Numbered from the stretch's first letter, positions 1 to 6,847 are shown. The stretch is DNA of 24,551 nucleotides from JBMYTN01 sp049604415 (GCA_049604415.1 JBMYTN010000054.1:1-24551), one strand, 5' to 3'. Numbers and translations: made by a program. Notes: a model not told the origin generated them from the letters alone.

Positions 1-147
1 CTCCACAAGCAAACGGACCCGCCCTTCATCCTCTTCGTCCAGGGCCTCGCGAACCTCCTGAACGAAGCTGTGCAACAGGCCATAGACTTCTTCCGCATCA
101 GCGTTTTCGACGGTTCCGTGGGTCCGGCCTTCTTCTGGTCCTGTCAT
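1..147 (-). CDS. mgtE: Probable magnesium transporter MgtE, N-terminal fragment (cut by window edge)
   Basis: Only the first 49 codons are in the window; the gene runs off the left edge. The peptide has an acidic, non-conserved start and then VYGLLHSFVQEVREALDEED followed by GRVRLLVE. This resembles the opening of the cytoplasmic N domain of MgtE channels, where a helix of the form V..LL..VREAL.. leads into the superhelical N domain. MgtE family members are Mg2+ channels of the inner membrane gated by cytoplasmic Mg2+. The ATG at 147 is preceded by AGGGA at a spacing of about 8 nt, which supports the start. Only a short N-terminal piece can be read, so the family call is likely but not secure; no pore or CBS segment is visible. 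Confidence 0.62.
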   Translation of the reverse strand, partial: MTGPEEGRTHGTVENADAEEVYGLLHSFVQEVREALDEEDEGRVRLLVE

Positions 148-169
148 GGCGGTATCCCTTCGACAACCG

Positions 170-242
170 ACAGGGGCGATGGAGACGCTCCTGTTCATTC
201 CATACCAAACGCCCCTGAAACCTATGGATTACCATGGGTTTC
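170..242. other. Two stem-loops in the mgtE/tRNA-Leu intergenic region
   Basis: Stem-loop A is 170-178 paired with 186-194: ACAGG and GCG arms around a 7-nt loop with one G.T pair. Stem-loop B is 217-227 paired with 232-242: 11 bp with loop ATTA and one T.G pair. Both lie in the 5' region of the probable mgtE on the minus strand. In both, the imperfect pair is a G.U wobble in plus-strand RNA and a C/A mismatch in minus-strand RNA, so a plus-strand transcript would fold better. The rest of 148-323 holds no gene that I can support. Confidence 0.4.
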
Positions 243-323
243 ACGGTCCTCATCCATATGGGGCGCGGTGATGGGCTCTCAATAGCGAAGTCCACATGGA
301 AAAGCGAGGGGAACAAAAAAGAA

Positions 324-369
324 AACCCGCCCAAGTTCGGATGATCGAACAGGGCGGGTTTTCTTTTTT
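324..369. terminator. Bidirectional intrinsic terminator between tRNA-Leu and mgtE
   Basis: A 10-bp stem, AAACCCGCCC (324-333) with GGGCGGGTTT (353-362), encloses a second perfect 5-bp stem (336-340 with 347-351, loop GATGAT). On the plus strand it is followed by CTTTTTT. On the minus strand it is followed by TTTTCTTTTTT, so it can terminate in both directions. Its most likely job is to end the leftward tRNA-Leu transcript before mgtE. Confidence 0.85.
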
Positions 370-436
370 AGATTGGTGCGCCCCAGCGGAGCGACCTGAA
401 ACTTCAAAACGACCGCTCGTTTGAACGGCGTTTGAA

Positions 437-523
437 TGGTGCGGTCGAGAAGACTCGAACTTCCACGGCCTTTCGGCCACAGCGACCTCAACGCTGCGCG
501 TCTACCAGTTCCGCCACGACCGC
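437..523 (-). tRNA. tRNA-Leu (anticodon GAG)
   Basis: On the minus strand an 87-nt cloverleaf can be drawn. The acceptor arms are GCGGTCG and CGACCGC, the discriminator base is A, and CCA is encoded at 439-437. The D arm contains GGCGGAACTGGTAGACGC. The anticodon stem CAGCG/CGCTG closes the loop TTGAGGT, which gives anticodon GAG and reads CUC and CUU leucine codons. A long variable arm (TGGCCGAAAGGCC region) marks it as a class II tRNA, as expected for leucine, and the T arm contains GTTCGAGTC. It is a single tRNA gene, followed by the strong terminator at 324-369. Confidence 0.97.
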
Positions 524-542
524 ATCATGACGCACCGAAACA

Positions 543-566
543 AGAAAAAGTCGGCACGAAACCGAC
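543..566 (-). terminator. Terminator-like hairpin in the tRNA-Leu leader
   Basis: Read on the minus strand, GTCGG (566-562), a 7-nt loop and CCGAC (554-550) form a short perfect stem followed at once by TTTTTCTT. It lies about 20 nt upstream of the mature tRNA 5' end and downstream of the best promoter candidate. It could attenuate tRNA transcription, end some other leftward transcript, or be fortuitous. Confidence 0.4.
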
Positions 567-587
567 CCTTGCCTCAGCGGGCCTGAT

Positions 588-616
588 GTCCTAGCAAAAG
601 CCTCAGGGGCGATCAA
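588..616 (-). promoter_or_regulatory. Candidate promoter of tRNA-Leu
   Basis: On the minus strand TTGATC (616-611), a 17-nt spacer and TAGGAC (593-588) form a sigma-70-like pair; the -10 hexamer is preceded by TGC, an extended -10 feature. Transcription would start near 581, giving a leader of about 58 nt to be removed by processing. The -10 matches the consensus at only three positions. Confidence 0.4.
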
Positions 617-676
617 GCGCGATCACCGCTGACGCAGCTTTTTCTTTTTTGGTGTTCTACCCTTGAGGCACAAGCC

Positions 677-1348
677 ATGGAATGGCGCATATCCGACGGC
701 CTGGTGGCCTATCCCGACTCCTTGGCCGCCATGGAACAGCGGGTCACTGATATCCGAACCGAAGGTGCGGAGGAACTGGTGTGGCTGTTGGAGCACCCCC
801 CGCTCTACACATCGGGCACCAGCGCCCAACCCACAGATCTGCTCGACCCAGAGCGCTTCCCGGTCTACAAGGCCGGGCGCGGCGGGCAATACACCTATCA
901 CGGGCCGGGACAGCGGGTTGCCTATGTGCTGCTCGACCTCGCCCAACGGGGCAAGGACATTCGCTGCCACGTGCATCGCTTGGAAGAATGGATGATCCGC
1001 ACCTTAGCGGAGTTTTCCGTGCAGGGGGAGCGGCGCGAGGGCCGCGTTGGAATCTGGGTCGCCCGGGGCGGCGGCAGAGAAGACAAGATCGGGGCGATTG
1101 GGGTTAGAGTGCGGCGCTGGGTCACGTTCCACGGCCTCGCGCTCAATGTGGAACCGGATCTCAGCCATTTCGGCGGCATCGTGCCTTGTGGAATTTCCAA
1201 CCATGGGGTCACCAGTCTTTGGGATCTGGGCATCCATGTCACGATGGAAGAAGTCGACAGCGCTTTGTTGCGGGTCTGGCCAGAGGTCTTCGACAGCCCG
1301 GCCCCTTTGGGCCAGTGCGAACCGGTTACAGCGTCTCCCGCTGAATAA
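677..1348 (+). CDS. lipB: Octanoyl-[acyl-carrier-protein]:protein N-octanoyltransferase LipB
   Basis: LipB moves the octanoyl group from acyl carrier protein to a lysine of lipoyl-domain proteins, the first step of lipoate assembly before LipA inserts sulfur. The 223-residue protein has the family's landmarks: LLEHPPLYTSG near residue 37, GRGGQYTYHGPGQ at 67-79 (substrate pocket), KIGAIGVRVRRWVTFHG at 137-153 with the conserved lysine K137, ALNV at 155-158, and PCGISNHGVTS with the catalytic cysteine C171. Length and motif order are normal. The ATG follows GAGG at a spacing of 8 nt. Its 3' end overlaps the 3' end of the convergent acylphosphatase gene by 23 bp. The residues between 115 and 136 (Arg/Gly-rich) are more variable than the rest. 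No lipA is nearby. Confidence 0.96.
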   Translation: MEWRISDGLVAYPDSLAAMEQRVTDIRTEGAEELVWLLEHPPLYTSGTSAQPTDLLDPERFPVYKAGRGGQYTYHGPGQRVAYVLLDLAQRGKDIRCHVHRLEEWMIRTLAEFSVQGERREGRVGIWVARGGGREDKIGAIGVRVRRWVTFHGLALNVEPDLSHFGGIVPCGISNHGVTSLWDLGIHVTMEEVDSALLRVWPEVFDSPAPLGQCEPVTASPAE

Positions 1349-1646
1349 ACCCAGGCTCGTTTAGGTCTTCCACACTGAGCGATGCGGGCTCGGCGGATAC
1401 CGAGCGCACGGCGGCGGAGGGAGGACCTTGGTGGCAAGCCGCGATCATGCGCTCGACCGAAGGTTCAGCCCCGCTGAACAAGGCTTCGACACTGCCATCG
1501 CTGCGATTGCGCACCCATCCGGAGAGGCCAAGGGCCTTGGCGGTTTCGACGGTCCAGGCACGGTAAAACACCCCTTGCACCCGACCTTCAACCCTCACCC
1601 GCACGACCCGGTTTTCCCCCAGAGCGGATTGCTCCGACTGACTCAT
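1326..1646 (-). CDS. acyP: Acylphosphatase
   Basis: Acylphosphatases are small cytoplasmic enzymes that hydrolyse carboxyl-phosphate anhydrides such as acetyl phosphate and 1,3-bisphosphoglycerate. The protein carries the N-terminal signature VRVEGRVQGVFYRAW, which includes the conserved phosphate-binding arginine, followed by GWVRNRSDGSVEALFSG, which holds the catalytic asparagine of the family. Then come a helix with VERMI and a Pro-Pro turn. I chose the ATG at 1646 (106 residues), preceded by AAGGA. An in-frame ATG at 1685 would add 13 residues and also has a good site (AAGGGGA) after an A-rich tract, so the start is not settled. The 3' end overlaps lipB tail to tail. Confidence 0.92.
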   Translation of the reverse strand: MSQSEQSALGENRVVRVRVEGRVQGVFYRAWTVETAKALGLSGWVRNRSDGSVEALFSGAEPSVERMIAACHQGPPSAAVRSVSAEPASLSVEDLNEPGFIQRETL

Positions 1647-1713
1647 TACACTGCCATCCTTCACCAGATTAAATGGCCCGTTCATCGAGATGTCCCCTTA
1701 TTTTTCTTTTTTT

Positions 1714-1758
1714 GATGGTTTTTTGCCGGTTTTACCCCCGGCTATCAGAAAAACCATC
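1714..1758 (-). other. Strong hairpin in the acyP 5' leader
   Basis: GATGGTTTTT (1714-1723) and AAAAACCATC (1749-1758) are perfect inverted repeats enclosing a second stem, GCCGG (1725-1729) with CCGGC (1738-1742). The two stems are joined by a 1-nt and a 6-nt bulge. On the acyP strand the hairpin is followed by an A-rich run rather than a T-run, so it is not a terminator in that direction. It would sit at the very 5' end of the acyP mRNA if the promoter at 1766-1795 is used. Confidence 0.5.
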
Positions 1759-1765
1759 TATGTCT

Positions 1766-1795
1766 CAGGTAGTTACCTGGAAAGGACCGCGTCAA
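1766..1795 (-). promoter_or_regulatory. Candidate acyP promoter overlapped by an operator-like palindrome
   Basis: On the minus strand TTGACG (1795-1790) and TACCTG (1771-1766) are separated by 18 nt. A perfect inverted repeat CAGGTA-GT-TACCTG (1766-1779) covers the -10 element, a typical placement for a repressor site. The -35 is good but the -10 is weak. The regulator, if any, is unknown. Confidence 0.38.
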
Positions 1796-1833
1796 GACCT
1801 GCTTTTGGCTAGGCCTGATCAACACGAAAATTC

Positions 1834-1861
1834 TTGCAGTGTCGCGCCCTTCGCCTATAAC
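1834..1861 (+). promoter_or_regulatory. Candidate promoter of yciB
   Basis: TTGCAG (1834-1839), a 16-nt spacer and TATAAC (1856-1861) match sigma-70 at most positions. The predicted transcription start, about 1869, lies just before the ATG at 1882. This also argues against translation starting at the upstream ATG at 1870. Confidence 0.5.
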
Positions 1862-1881
1862 CCCGGGCCATGGGACAAGGG

Positions 1882-2508
1882 ATGAAACTTCTGCTGGAAG
1901 CCGGTCCGCTTGTGGTCTTTTTTGCCGTCAACAGCCTGACGGGAGATTTGATCACGGCGACGGGGATTTTTGTCATCGTCACCATGGTGGCGTTGGTCGC
2001 CTCTTGGATGATTTTCCGCAAATTGCCGGTGATGCCGCTGGTGGGTGGCTTCTTCGTCTTGCTGTTTGGCGGCTTGACCTATTTCCTGGAAGACGAGCTG
2101 TTCATCAAAATCAAACCGACCATTGTCAATCTGCTGTTTGCCAGCATTTTGGCGGTTGGTTTGGTCACCGGGCGCAACTTCCTGAAACTGGCTTTGGAAA
2201 GTGCGCTGGCCCTGGATGACGCTGGCTGGCGGATCCTGACGGTTCGATGGGCGATCTTTTTTTGCTTCCTCGCCCTGCTCAATGAAATCGTCTGGCGCAA
2301 TTGGGATTCGGACACTTGGGTGGCTTTCAAGGTCTGGGGGATCATGCCCTTAACCCTGGTCTTTAGCCTGTCCCAACTGCCCCTGATCCTGAAGCATCAG
2401 GTGCCTACGCCGGAAGAACAAGCGAAAGCAGACGCAGAAGCGGACGCCAAGGCAAAAGCCGGCGCGCAACCCGAAGCCGACGCCAACAAGATTGGCGACC
2501 AGCCTTAA
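1882..2508 (+). CDS. yciB: Inner-membrane septation protein A family (YciB/IspZ)
   Basis: The 208-residue protein begins MKLLLEAGPLVVFF, as YciB proteins do, and has about five hydrophobic segments (roughly residues 5-20, 25-43, 49-66, 81-97 and 122-138, with another at 150-170). Family motifs are GGLTYFLEDELFIKIKPT near 63-80, a Gly-Arg-Asn (GRN) turn at 97-99, NEIVWRN at 134-140 and W..FK.WGIMPLT at 146-158. YciB is a polytopic inner-membrane protein implicated in cell-envelope synthesis and septation. The start was set at the second Met of the reading frame because GGGA lies 6 nt before it. The final 35 residues (from about 175) form an Ala/Asp/Lys/Glu-rich hydrophilic tail, longer than in enterobacterial YciB. 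It stands alone with its own promoter and converges on the ATP12 gene. Confidence 0.9.
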   Translation: MKLLLEAGPLVVFFAVNSLTGDLITATGIFVIVTMVALVASWMIFRKLPVMPLVGGFFVLLFGGLTYFLEDELFIKIKPTIVNLLFASILAVGLVTGRNFLKLALESALALDDAGWRILTVRWAIFFCFLALLNEIVWRNWDSDTWVAFKVWGIMPLTLVFSLSQLPLILKHQVPTPEEQAKADAEADAKAKAGAQPEADANKIGDQP

Positions 2509-2512
2509 GCTT

Positions 2513-2570
2513 TTTGTTTTATCGCATTTTCGAACCGCCGAACCGGACCCACTTCGGCTGAAAATGCTCT
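2513..2570. repeat. Palindromic intergenic element similar to an alphaproteobacterial repeat
   Basis: GCATTTTC (2524-2531) and GAAAATGC (2560-2567) are perfect arms enclosing a second stem, GCCGAA (2537-2542) with TTCGGC (2553-2558). Read on the minus strand the element runs AGAGCATTTTC, then CCGAAGTGG, then CCGGTTCGG, then GAAAATGCG and AAAACA. From memory this order of blocks matches a palindromic repeat found many times in rhizobial and related genomes. It fills the space between convergent yciB and ATP12 genes, probably acts as a bidirectional transcription end, and its edge supplies the ATP12 stop codon. Confidence 0.6.
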
Positions 2571-3327
2571 AGGGCTGCCTGATCAGCGCCAGCATCTGTT
2601 CGGCACAGAGAATATCGGCTGCCACGTTGGCCCGGCGGGCCATGGCCTCAGCATCCTCGCCCCATTTTTCCGCCTGGAAGGTTTCATCGAGCATCGATAG
2701 GGCCGTCACCTCGGCCCCGCCAAGATGGCCTTCATACAATGCCAAAGCCAAGACCACCGATCCCGCCGCACCGGTGACCACCTGGAGGGTGGTCAGGGGC
2801 CAGGGGTCAATGGCCGCCAAAACGCGCGCCAGGGCATCCAAAGCCTCGGGTGCTTGGGTGATCGGCATCAAACCGGACGTCACCTGCAGAGGGATGCCAT
2901 AACGGCCCTCAAACCAATTGAGCACCGGTTGCCAGGCTGCGGCTTGACGGGCGACGAGATCTTCGGGATCCGCAGCCCGGTAACAGAGCAAATCAGATCC
3001 GCCATAGCGCACCAGCTCCGCACGCACCTCTTCAGCACGGTCAGACACCCCGTCCAAGGCGGTGTTGACCAAGGCCGAAAGGGGCATGGTCTCCGGATGA
3101 ATTTCCTTCTCTTGGGCATCCCATTCCTTGGCCACGGCGCTGGCCAGGGCCTCGGATGGGCAGATCACCGGACGCTTGCCTGGGGTGCGCGCGGGCCGAC
3201 CATCAAGCATCACCGCAAAACCGGAGACGGGCGCATCTACTGTGGCGACCTCGACCGTTTTATAGATCCGTTTGCGGCGCTGCATGGATAGGCTTTTATC
3301 CGCCTGCCCGGAAGGCGCATCGATCAT
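2569..3327 (-). CDS. ATP12-family chaperone for F1-ATPase assembly
   Basis: ATP12 binds the alpha subunit of F1-ATPase and keeps it from aggregating before the hexamer forms; homologues occur in mitochondria and alphaproteobacteria. The 252-residue protein shows the family pattern. An N-terminal domain contains RRKRIYKTVEV, FAVMLDGRPARTP and VAKEWDAQ.EIHPETMPL. A helical C-terminal part contains YGGSDLLCYRA, WQPVLNWFEGRYG, ALALYEGHL, LDETFQAEKWGEDAEA and RR..VAADI. The ATG at 3327 has a weak ribosome site, and M15 is an alternative start. It lies 30 bp downstream of the HAD phosphatase gene on the same strand, a pairing common in alphaproteobacteria, so the two are probably co-transcribed. 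Its stop codon lies in the palindromic element. Confidence 0.93.
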   Translation of the reverse strand: MIDAPSGQADKSLSMQRRKRIYKTVEVATVDAPVSGFAVMLDGRPARTPGKRPVICPSEALASAVAKEWDAQEKEIHPETMPLSALVNTALDGVSDRAEEVRAELVRYGGSDLLCYRAADPEDLVARQAAAWQPVLNWFEGRYGIPLQVTSGLMPITQAPEALDALARVLAAIDPWPLTTLQVVTGAAGSVVLALALYEGHLGGAEVTALSMLDETFQAEKWGEDAEAMARRANVAADILCAEQMLALIRQP

Positions 3328-3357
3328 GGTGTTGTCTTTCGTGGCATAGGGACAGGA

Positions 3358-4062
3358 TCAGGGAGAAGTCGGCTCAGATTGCGACTTAGGCTTTTCCAGC
3401 AAGCGTTCGGCCAACGCTTCCACTTCGCCAAAATGGGTCGCCAGGGCCGACGCCCCGGTCTCCAGCAACGCGTGGGCTGGGTGGTAGCCCCAGGTGACGC
3501 CCAGCCCCTGGGCTCCGGCGCGCTGGGCCATTTCCATGTCATAGGTGGTGTCCCCGATCATCACGGTCTGCTCCGGGGTGCATCCCGCATCCGCCATCAC
3601 CGCACGCAGCATATATGGATGGGGCTTTCCAGGACCATCATCTGCGGTTCGGACCGCGACAAAGCGCTGCTCCAGACCGAAGCGTGCTAGCAAACGTTCC
3701 ACGCCTCGACGCGATTTACCCGTCGCCATGCCCAGCAGCCAGCCAGCCTCGTCCATGCGGGTGATGGTTTCCAAAGCCCCGGGAAACAATTGATCGACCA
3801 TTTGGGGTTGGTCCAACCCGGCGAGGAAAGCCGCCTTATAGCCTTCCGCCAAATCCCGGATCCGCTCCGGTCCCTGCTCCGGGGCCAACCGCGCCACCGC
3901 TTCTTCCAGCGATAGGCCAATGATCCCGCGCACAGCTTTTGGGTCGGGAACGTCCAAGCCAGCCGTTACGAAGGCGTGGGACATGGCTGCGACAATGCCA
4001 GCCTGGCTGTCGACGATGGTGCCATCCACATCAAAAACCACCAAACGCATATGACCAGCCAT
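3358..4062 (-). CDS. HAD-superfamily phosphatase, phosphoglycolate phosphatase-like
   Basis: The 234-residue protein carries all four HAD motifs: the nucleophile and acid in DVDGT (D11, D13), motif II in MATGKSRRG (T114), the motif III lysine in GKPHP (K146), and motif IV GDTTYD (D171, D175). A helical cap lies between motifs I and II, as in Gph/PGMB-type enzymes. The exact substrate cannot be read from the sequence; phosphoglycolate or another small phosphomonoester is usual. I chose the ATG at 4062, which has GGGA 4 nt upstream. In-frame ATGs at 4077 and 4050 are possible, while an upstream ATG at 4125 lies before the candidate promoter. ATP12 follows 30 bp downstream. Confidence 0.9.
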   Translation of the reverse strand: MAGHMRLVVFDVDGTIVDSQAGIVAAMSHAFVTAGLDVPDPKAVRGIIGLSLEEAVARLAPEQGPERIRDLAEGYKAAFLAGLDQPQMVDQLFPGALETITRMDEAGWLLGMATGKSRRGVERLLARFGLEQRFVAVRTADDGPGKPHPYMLRAVMADAGCTPEQTVMIGDTTYDMEMAQRAGAQGLGVTWGYHPAHALLETGASALATHFGEVEALAERLLEKPKSQSEPTSP

Positions 4063-4093
4063 CTCGTCCCAATTCATCCGATTGATGGCCAGT

Positions 4094-4122
4094 GTTGTAG
4101 CGCCCCAAAGTCTGGGACACAA
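4094..4122 (-). promoter_or_regulatory. Candidate promoter of the HAD/ATP12 pair
   Basis: On the minus strand TTGTGT (4122-4117), a 17-nt spacer and TACAAC (4099-4094) form a moderate sigma-70-like match. The start point would be near 4087, leaving about 25 nt before the ATG at 4062. It is weak on sequence alone. Confidence 0.3.
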
Positions 4123-4435
4123 CAACTGCTCATGGTCAGGAGCCGTACGAACTCCAGCTTAACAAGCTGCCCGATCAAGCATATCTACGAAAAAGCGTTG
4201 TATCATCACGGAAAAGTTTACTCCTCCGCTGTGGCAAATTCCCAAAGCGGGTACTATACAGTAGAGAGACGGCGCGGCCTGCGTGATCCGGGATTGCATC
4301 TTTGTCCCTGATCGGGGTCCGGCGCTCAAATCTGACGATCTGGTTCTAACGGAAACAAAATCGAACAATCCAGGGATCGGCCCTGAACGACCAAGAGCCT
4401 GTCGACCCTGGACCGGAAAAACGGAATCCCGCGTG
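4123..4435. other. Intergenic region upstream of the chemoreceptor gene, no gene seen
   Basis: This 313-bp stretch between divergent genes must hold the chemoreceptor promoter, but no convincing sigma-70, sigma-54 or flagellar-type element stands out. A TACTAT at 4254-4259 could be a -10 hexamer without a clear -35. The reading frame of the chemoreceptor stays open upstream to 4283, but that extension is Pro/Arg-rich, precedes the membrane anchor and does not look like protein. Confidence 0.35.
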
Positions 4436-6847
4436 ATGACTTTAAAAATTTCAGCCAAGCTTCCGCTATTGTTCATCGCTGCTGCAGCCATCACCGGATT
4501 GCTGATTGGCATGCGCGCCGTCACCTTATCGGAGGATTATTCAACAGCCTCTAATGAGCGGGCTTTGACCACCGTGCTAGAAGCCCGGTCCGTCGCTTTG
4601 AAAAGCTATCTCACCAGCATTTCAGAAGACCTGGATATAACAGCGAAAAATCTGTCCACTGGGGCGGCCATCAAGGCGTTCCGCCGGGGATGGGATGAAT
4701 TGGGCGAAGACCCAGCCGCGCAGCTGCGCGACCTTTACATCACCTCTAACCCGAACCCCACCGGCGAAAAAGACAAGCTCTATGATGCGGGCACCGGATC
4801 CTTTTATGATCAGGCCCATAACCGGTTCCACCCCTTCTTCCATAAGCTGCAGGTCGACCGGGAATATTACGATGTGTTCCTGTTCGATTTGGATGGCAAT
4901 CTGATTTATTCGGTGTTCAAAGAACTGGATTACGCCACCAATCTGGTCGATGGCGAGTGGAGCGGCACCGGTCTGGGTCGGGCGTTCCGCAATGCGGCTG
5001 AGCTAACCGAGAGCGATCCGCCCTATTTTGACGATTTCAGCCCCTATGGGCCTTCTTTTGATGCCCCGGCCTCTTTCATTTCCCGTCCGGTCTATGACGG
5101 TCGCGGCGAAAAAGTCGGTGTGCTGGCCTTCCAAATGCCGGTGGACCGGATCAACAATCTGCTGAGCAATCCCACCGGTTTGGGCGAAACCGGCGAGGTC
5201 TATGCCGTTGGTGGAGAACGATTGCTGCGCAGCAATTTGCGCTTGGCCTCCGGCACCACGTTGCTAGAACGCAGCGAAGACAATGTCGCGGTTCGGGACG
5301 CGTTGGGCAACATGTCCGACGTCGCCACCATGATGGTCGATGGCAATGAAGTCCTTGCGGCCTATGAGCCGATTGATGTGTTCGGCAATCGATGGGCTTT
5401 GATAGCGCGCTTCAACGTCGAAGAAACCAGCCGTTCGGTCAATGAATTGATCGACAGCCTGATCCTGGTCTCCGTTCTGATCATTGTCGGGGTCGGCGTG
5501 GTTGGGGCCTTGGTGGCCCTGACCATTTCCAAACCCATTGCCGGAGCCGCCGAAACCGCCGAAGCCATTGCTGGCGGCGAAACCGGCCGGGAGATCAAAG
5601 GCCAAGATCGCAGCGATGAAATCGGTGCCCTGGCCAAAGCCCTGAGCGCCTTGCGTGATGAAGCCGAGGAAGGGTTCAAGCGCCGCCAAATGCTCGACCA
5701 TATGGATGCGCGGGTGATGATGGCCACCCTGCCCGACTTCGAAATTGAGTATTCCAACCCGGCCAGCCAGGAGATGATGCGCGAACTTGCCGATGTGCTG
5801 CCGGTGGGTCCGGACGAGGTGCTGGGCAGCAGCATTGATATTTTCCATAAGGATCCGGAGCGGGTGCGGCGGATTCTGGAGCGCCCGGAAAACCTGCCCC
5901 ATTCGGCGACCATCACCATTGGCCATGAGCATCTGCGCCTGCGGCTCTCAGCGATCTTAGATCGCAAAGGAACCTATGTCGGTCCGCTTTTGACCTGGGA
6001 TCGGATCACCGACGAAGTCGAGCGCGCTGATACCTTTGAATCCCAAGTGTTGGGCGTTGCTGACCAAGTGGCGGGTCAAGCTCAACAGATGGAAGAACAG
6101 GCCTCGGCCCTAAGCGAGCGGGCCAAGCAAGGCAACTCCCTGGCCGCAGCGGTTGCTGCCGCCTCCACGGAGGCCTCCGCCAATGTGGGCGCTGTGGCCG
6201 CATCGACCGAGGAGCTGACCGCCTCCATCGACGAGATCCGGCGTCGGATCCATGAAGCCCGGGATATGGCTGGCATGGCCGATCAACAGGCGGGCAATAC
6301 CACCCAAACCATTTCCGCGTTGAACGAAGCGGCGGGCCGGATCGGCGAAGTGGTCAATTTGATCACCGACATTGCCGATCAGACCAACCTATTGGCGCTG
6401 AATGCGACCATCGAGGCCGCGCGGGCCGGGGATGCGGGCAAGGGCTTTGCGGTGGTGGCCGGGGAAGTGAAAAACCTCGCCAACCAAACCGCTCGGGCCA
6501 CCAATGAAATCCAAGAGCAAATCCAATCCATGCAGGATCAGACCAAGCTGAGCGTGGATGCGATTGCCGAAATTGCCGGAACCATCACCAATCTGACCGA
6601 GATCGCCCATCTGGTGGCGGAATCCGTGGAACAGCAGGCCGAGGCCACCACGGAAATCAGCGGCAATGTGCAGCAGGCGGCCCAAGGGACCTCTGAAGTG
6701 GATCAGGCGATCTCCGGGATCGCGGACTCTTCGGAACAAAACATCCAAGGCGCTGAAGAGGTCGAGGGCGGTGCCCGGGTTTTGGTGTCAGAAGCCGAAA
6801 CCCTGGGCAATGTCGCCCGGGACTTCCTGCGCCAATTGCGGGCCTAA
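4436..6847 (+). CDS. Methyl-accepting chemotaxis protein with Cache-like sensor, HAMP and PAS-like domains
   Basis: The 803-residue receptor would sense a periplasmic signal and control the CheA kinase. From the ATG at 4436 the order is: membrane segment 1 (about 10-29); a periplasmic domain (30-340) with Cache features such as YYDVFLFDLDGNLIYSV at 144-160 and a second lobe with GETGEVYAVGG (250-260); membrane segment 2 (341-363); HAMP (364-418, SDEIGALAKAL); a PAS-like domain (421-525); and the signalling domain, whose conserved tip is DQTNLLALNATIEAARAG (648-665) followed by GFAVVAGEVKNLA. The C terminus ends in RQLRA and lacks the acidic-aromatic tail that tethers CheR/CheB. The start was placed just before the hydrophobic anchor; its ribosome site is weak. 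No che gene is adjacent, and the gene lies on the opposite strand to its neighbours. Confidence 0.93.
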   Translation: MTLKISAKLPLLFIAAAAITGLLIGMRAVTLSEDYSTASNERALTTVLEARSVALKSYLTSISEDLDITAKNLSTGAAIKAFRRGWDELGEDPAAQLRDLYITSNPNPTGEKDKLYDAGTGSFYDQAHNRFHPFFHKLQVDREYYDVFLFDLDGNLIYSVFKELDYATNLVDGEWSGTGLGRAFRNAAELTESDPPYFDDFSPYGPSFDAPASFISRPVYDGRGEKVGVLAFQMPVDRINNLLSNPTGLGETGEVYAVGGERLLRSNLRLASGTTLLERSEDNVAVRDALGNMSDVATMMVDGNEVLAAYEPIDVFGNRWALIARFNVEETSRSVNELIDSLILVSVLIIVGVGVVGALVALTISKPIAGAAETAEAIAGGETGREIKGQDRSDEIGALAKALSALRDEAEEGFKRRQMLDHMDARVMMATLPDFEIEYSNPASQEMMRELADVLPVGPDEVLGSSIDIFHKDPERVRRILERPENLPHSATITIGHEHLRLRLSAILDRKGTYVGPLLTWDRITDEVERADTFESQVLGVADQVAGQAQQMEEQASALSERAKQGNSLAAAVAAASTEASANVGAVAASTEELTASIDEIRRRIHEARDMAGMADQQAGNTTQTISALNEAAGRIGEVVNLITDIADQTNLLALNATIEAARAGDAGKGFAVVAGEVKNLANQTARATNEIQEQIQSMQDQTKLSVDAIAEIAGTITNLTEIAHLVAESVEQQAEATTEISGNVQQAAQGTSEVDQAISGIADSSEQNIQGAEEVEGGARVLVSEAETLGNVARDFLRQLRA

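Noticed and set aside
148..323. Magnesium riboswitch in the mgtE leader
   Set aside because: No recognisable M-box or other Mg2+ riboswitch core; only two simple stem-loops are present.
628..650. Possible rightward terminator GCTG-ACG-CAGC plus T-run before lipB
   Set aside because: The stem is only 4 bp and no upstream rightward gene exists to terminate.
4283..4435. N-terminal extension of the chemoreceptor frame
   Set aside because: The 51 extra residues are polar and Pro/Arg-rich, precede the membrane anchor and have no ribosome site.
5264..5932. 222-residue open frame on the minus strand
   Set aside because: Antisense to the chemoreceptor; low-complexity Gly/His/Phe pattern without homology.
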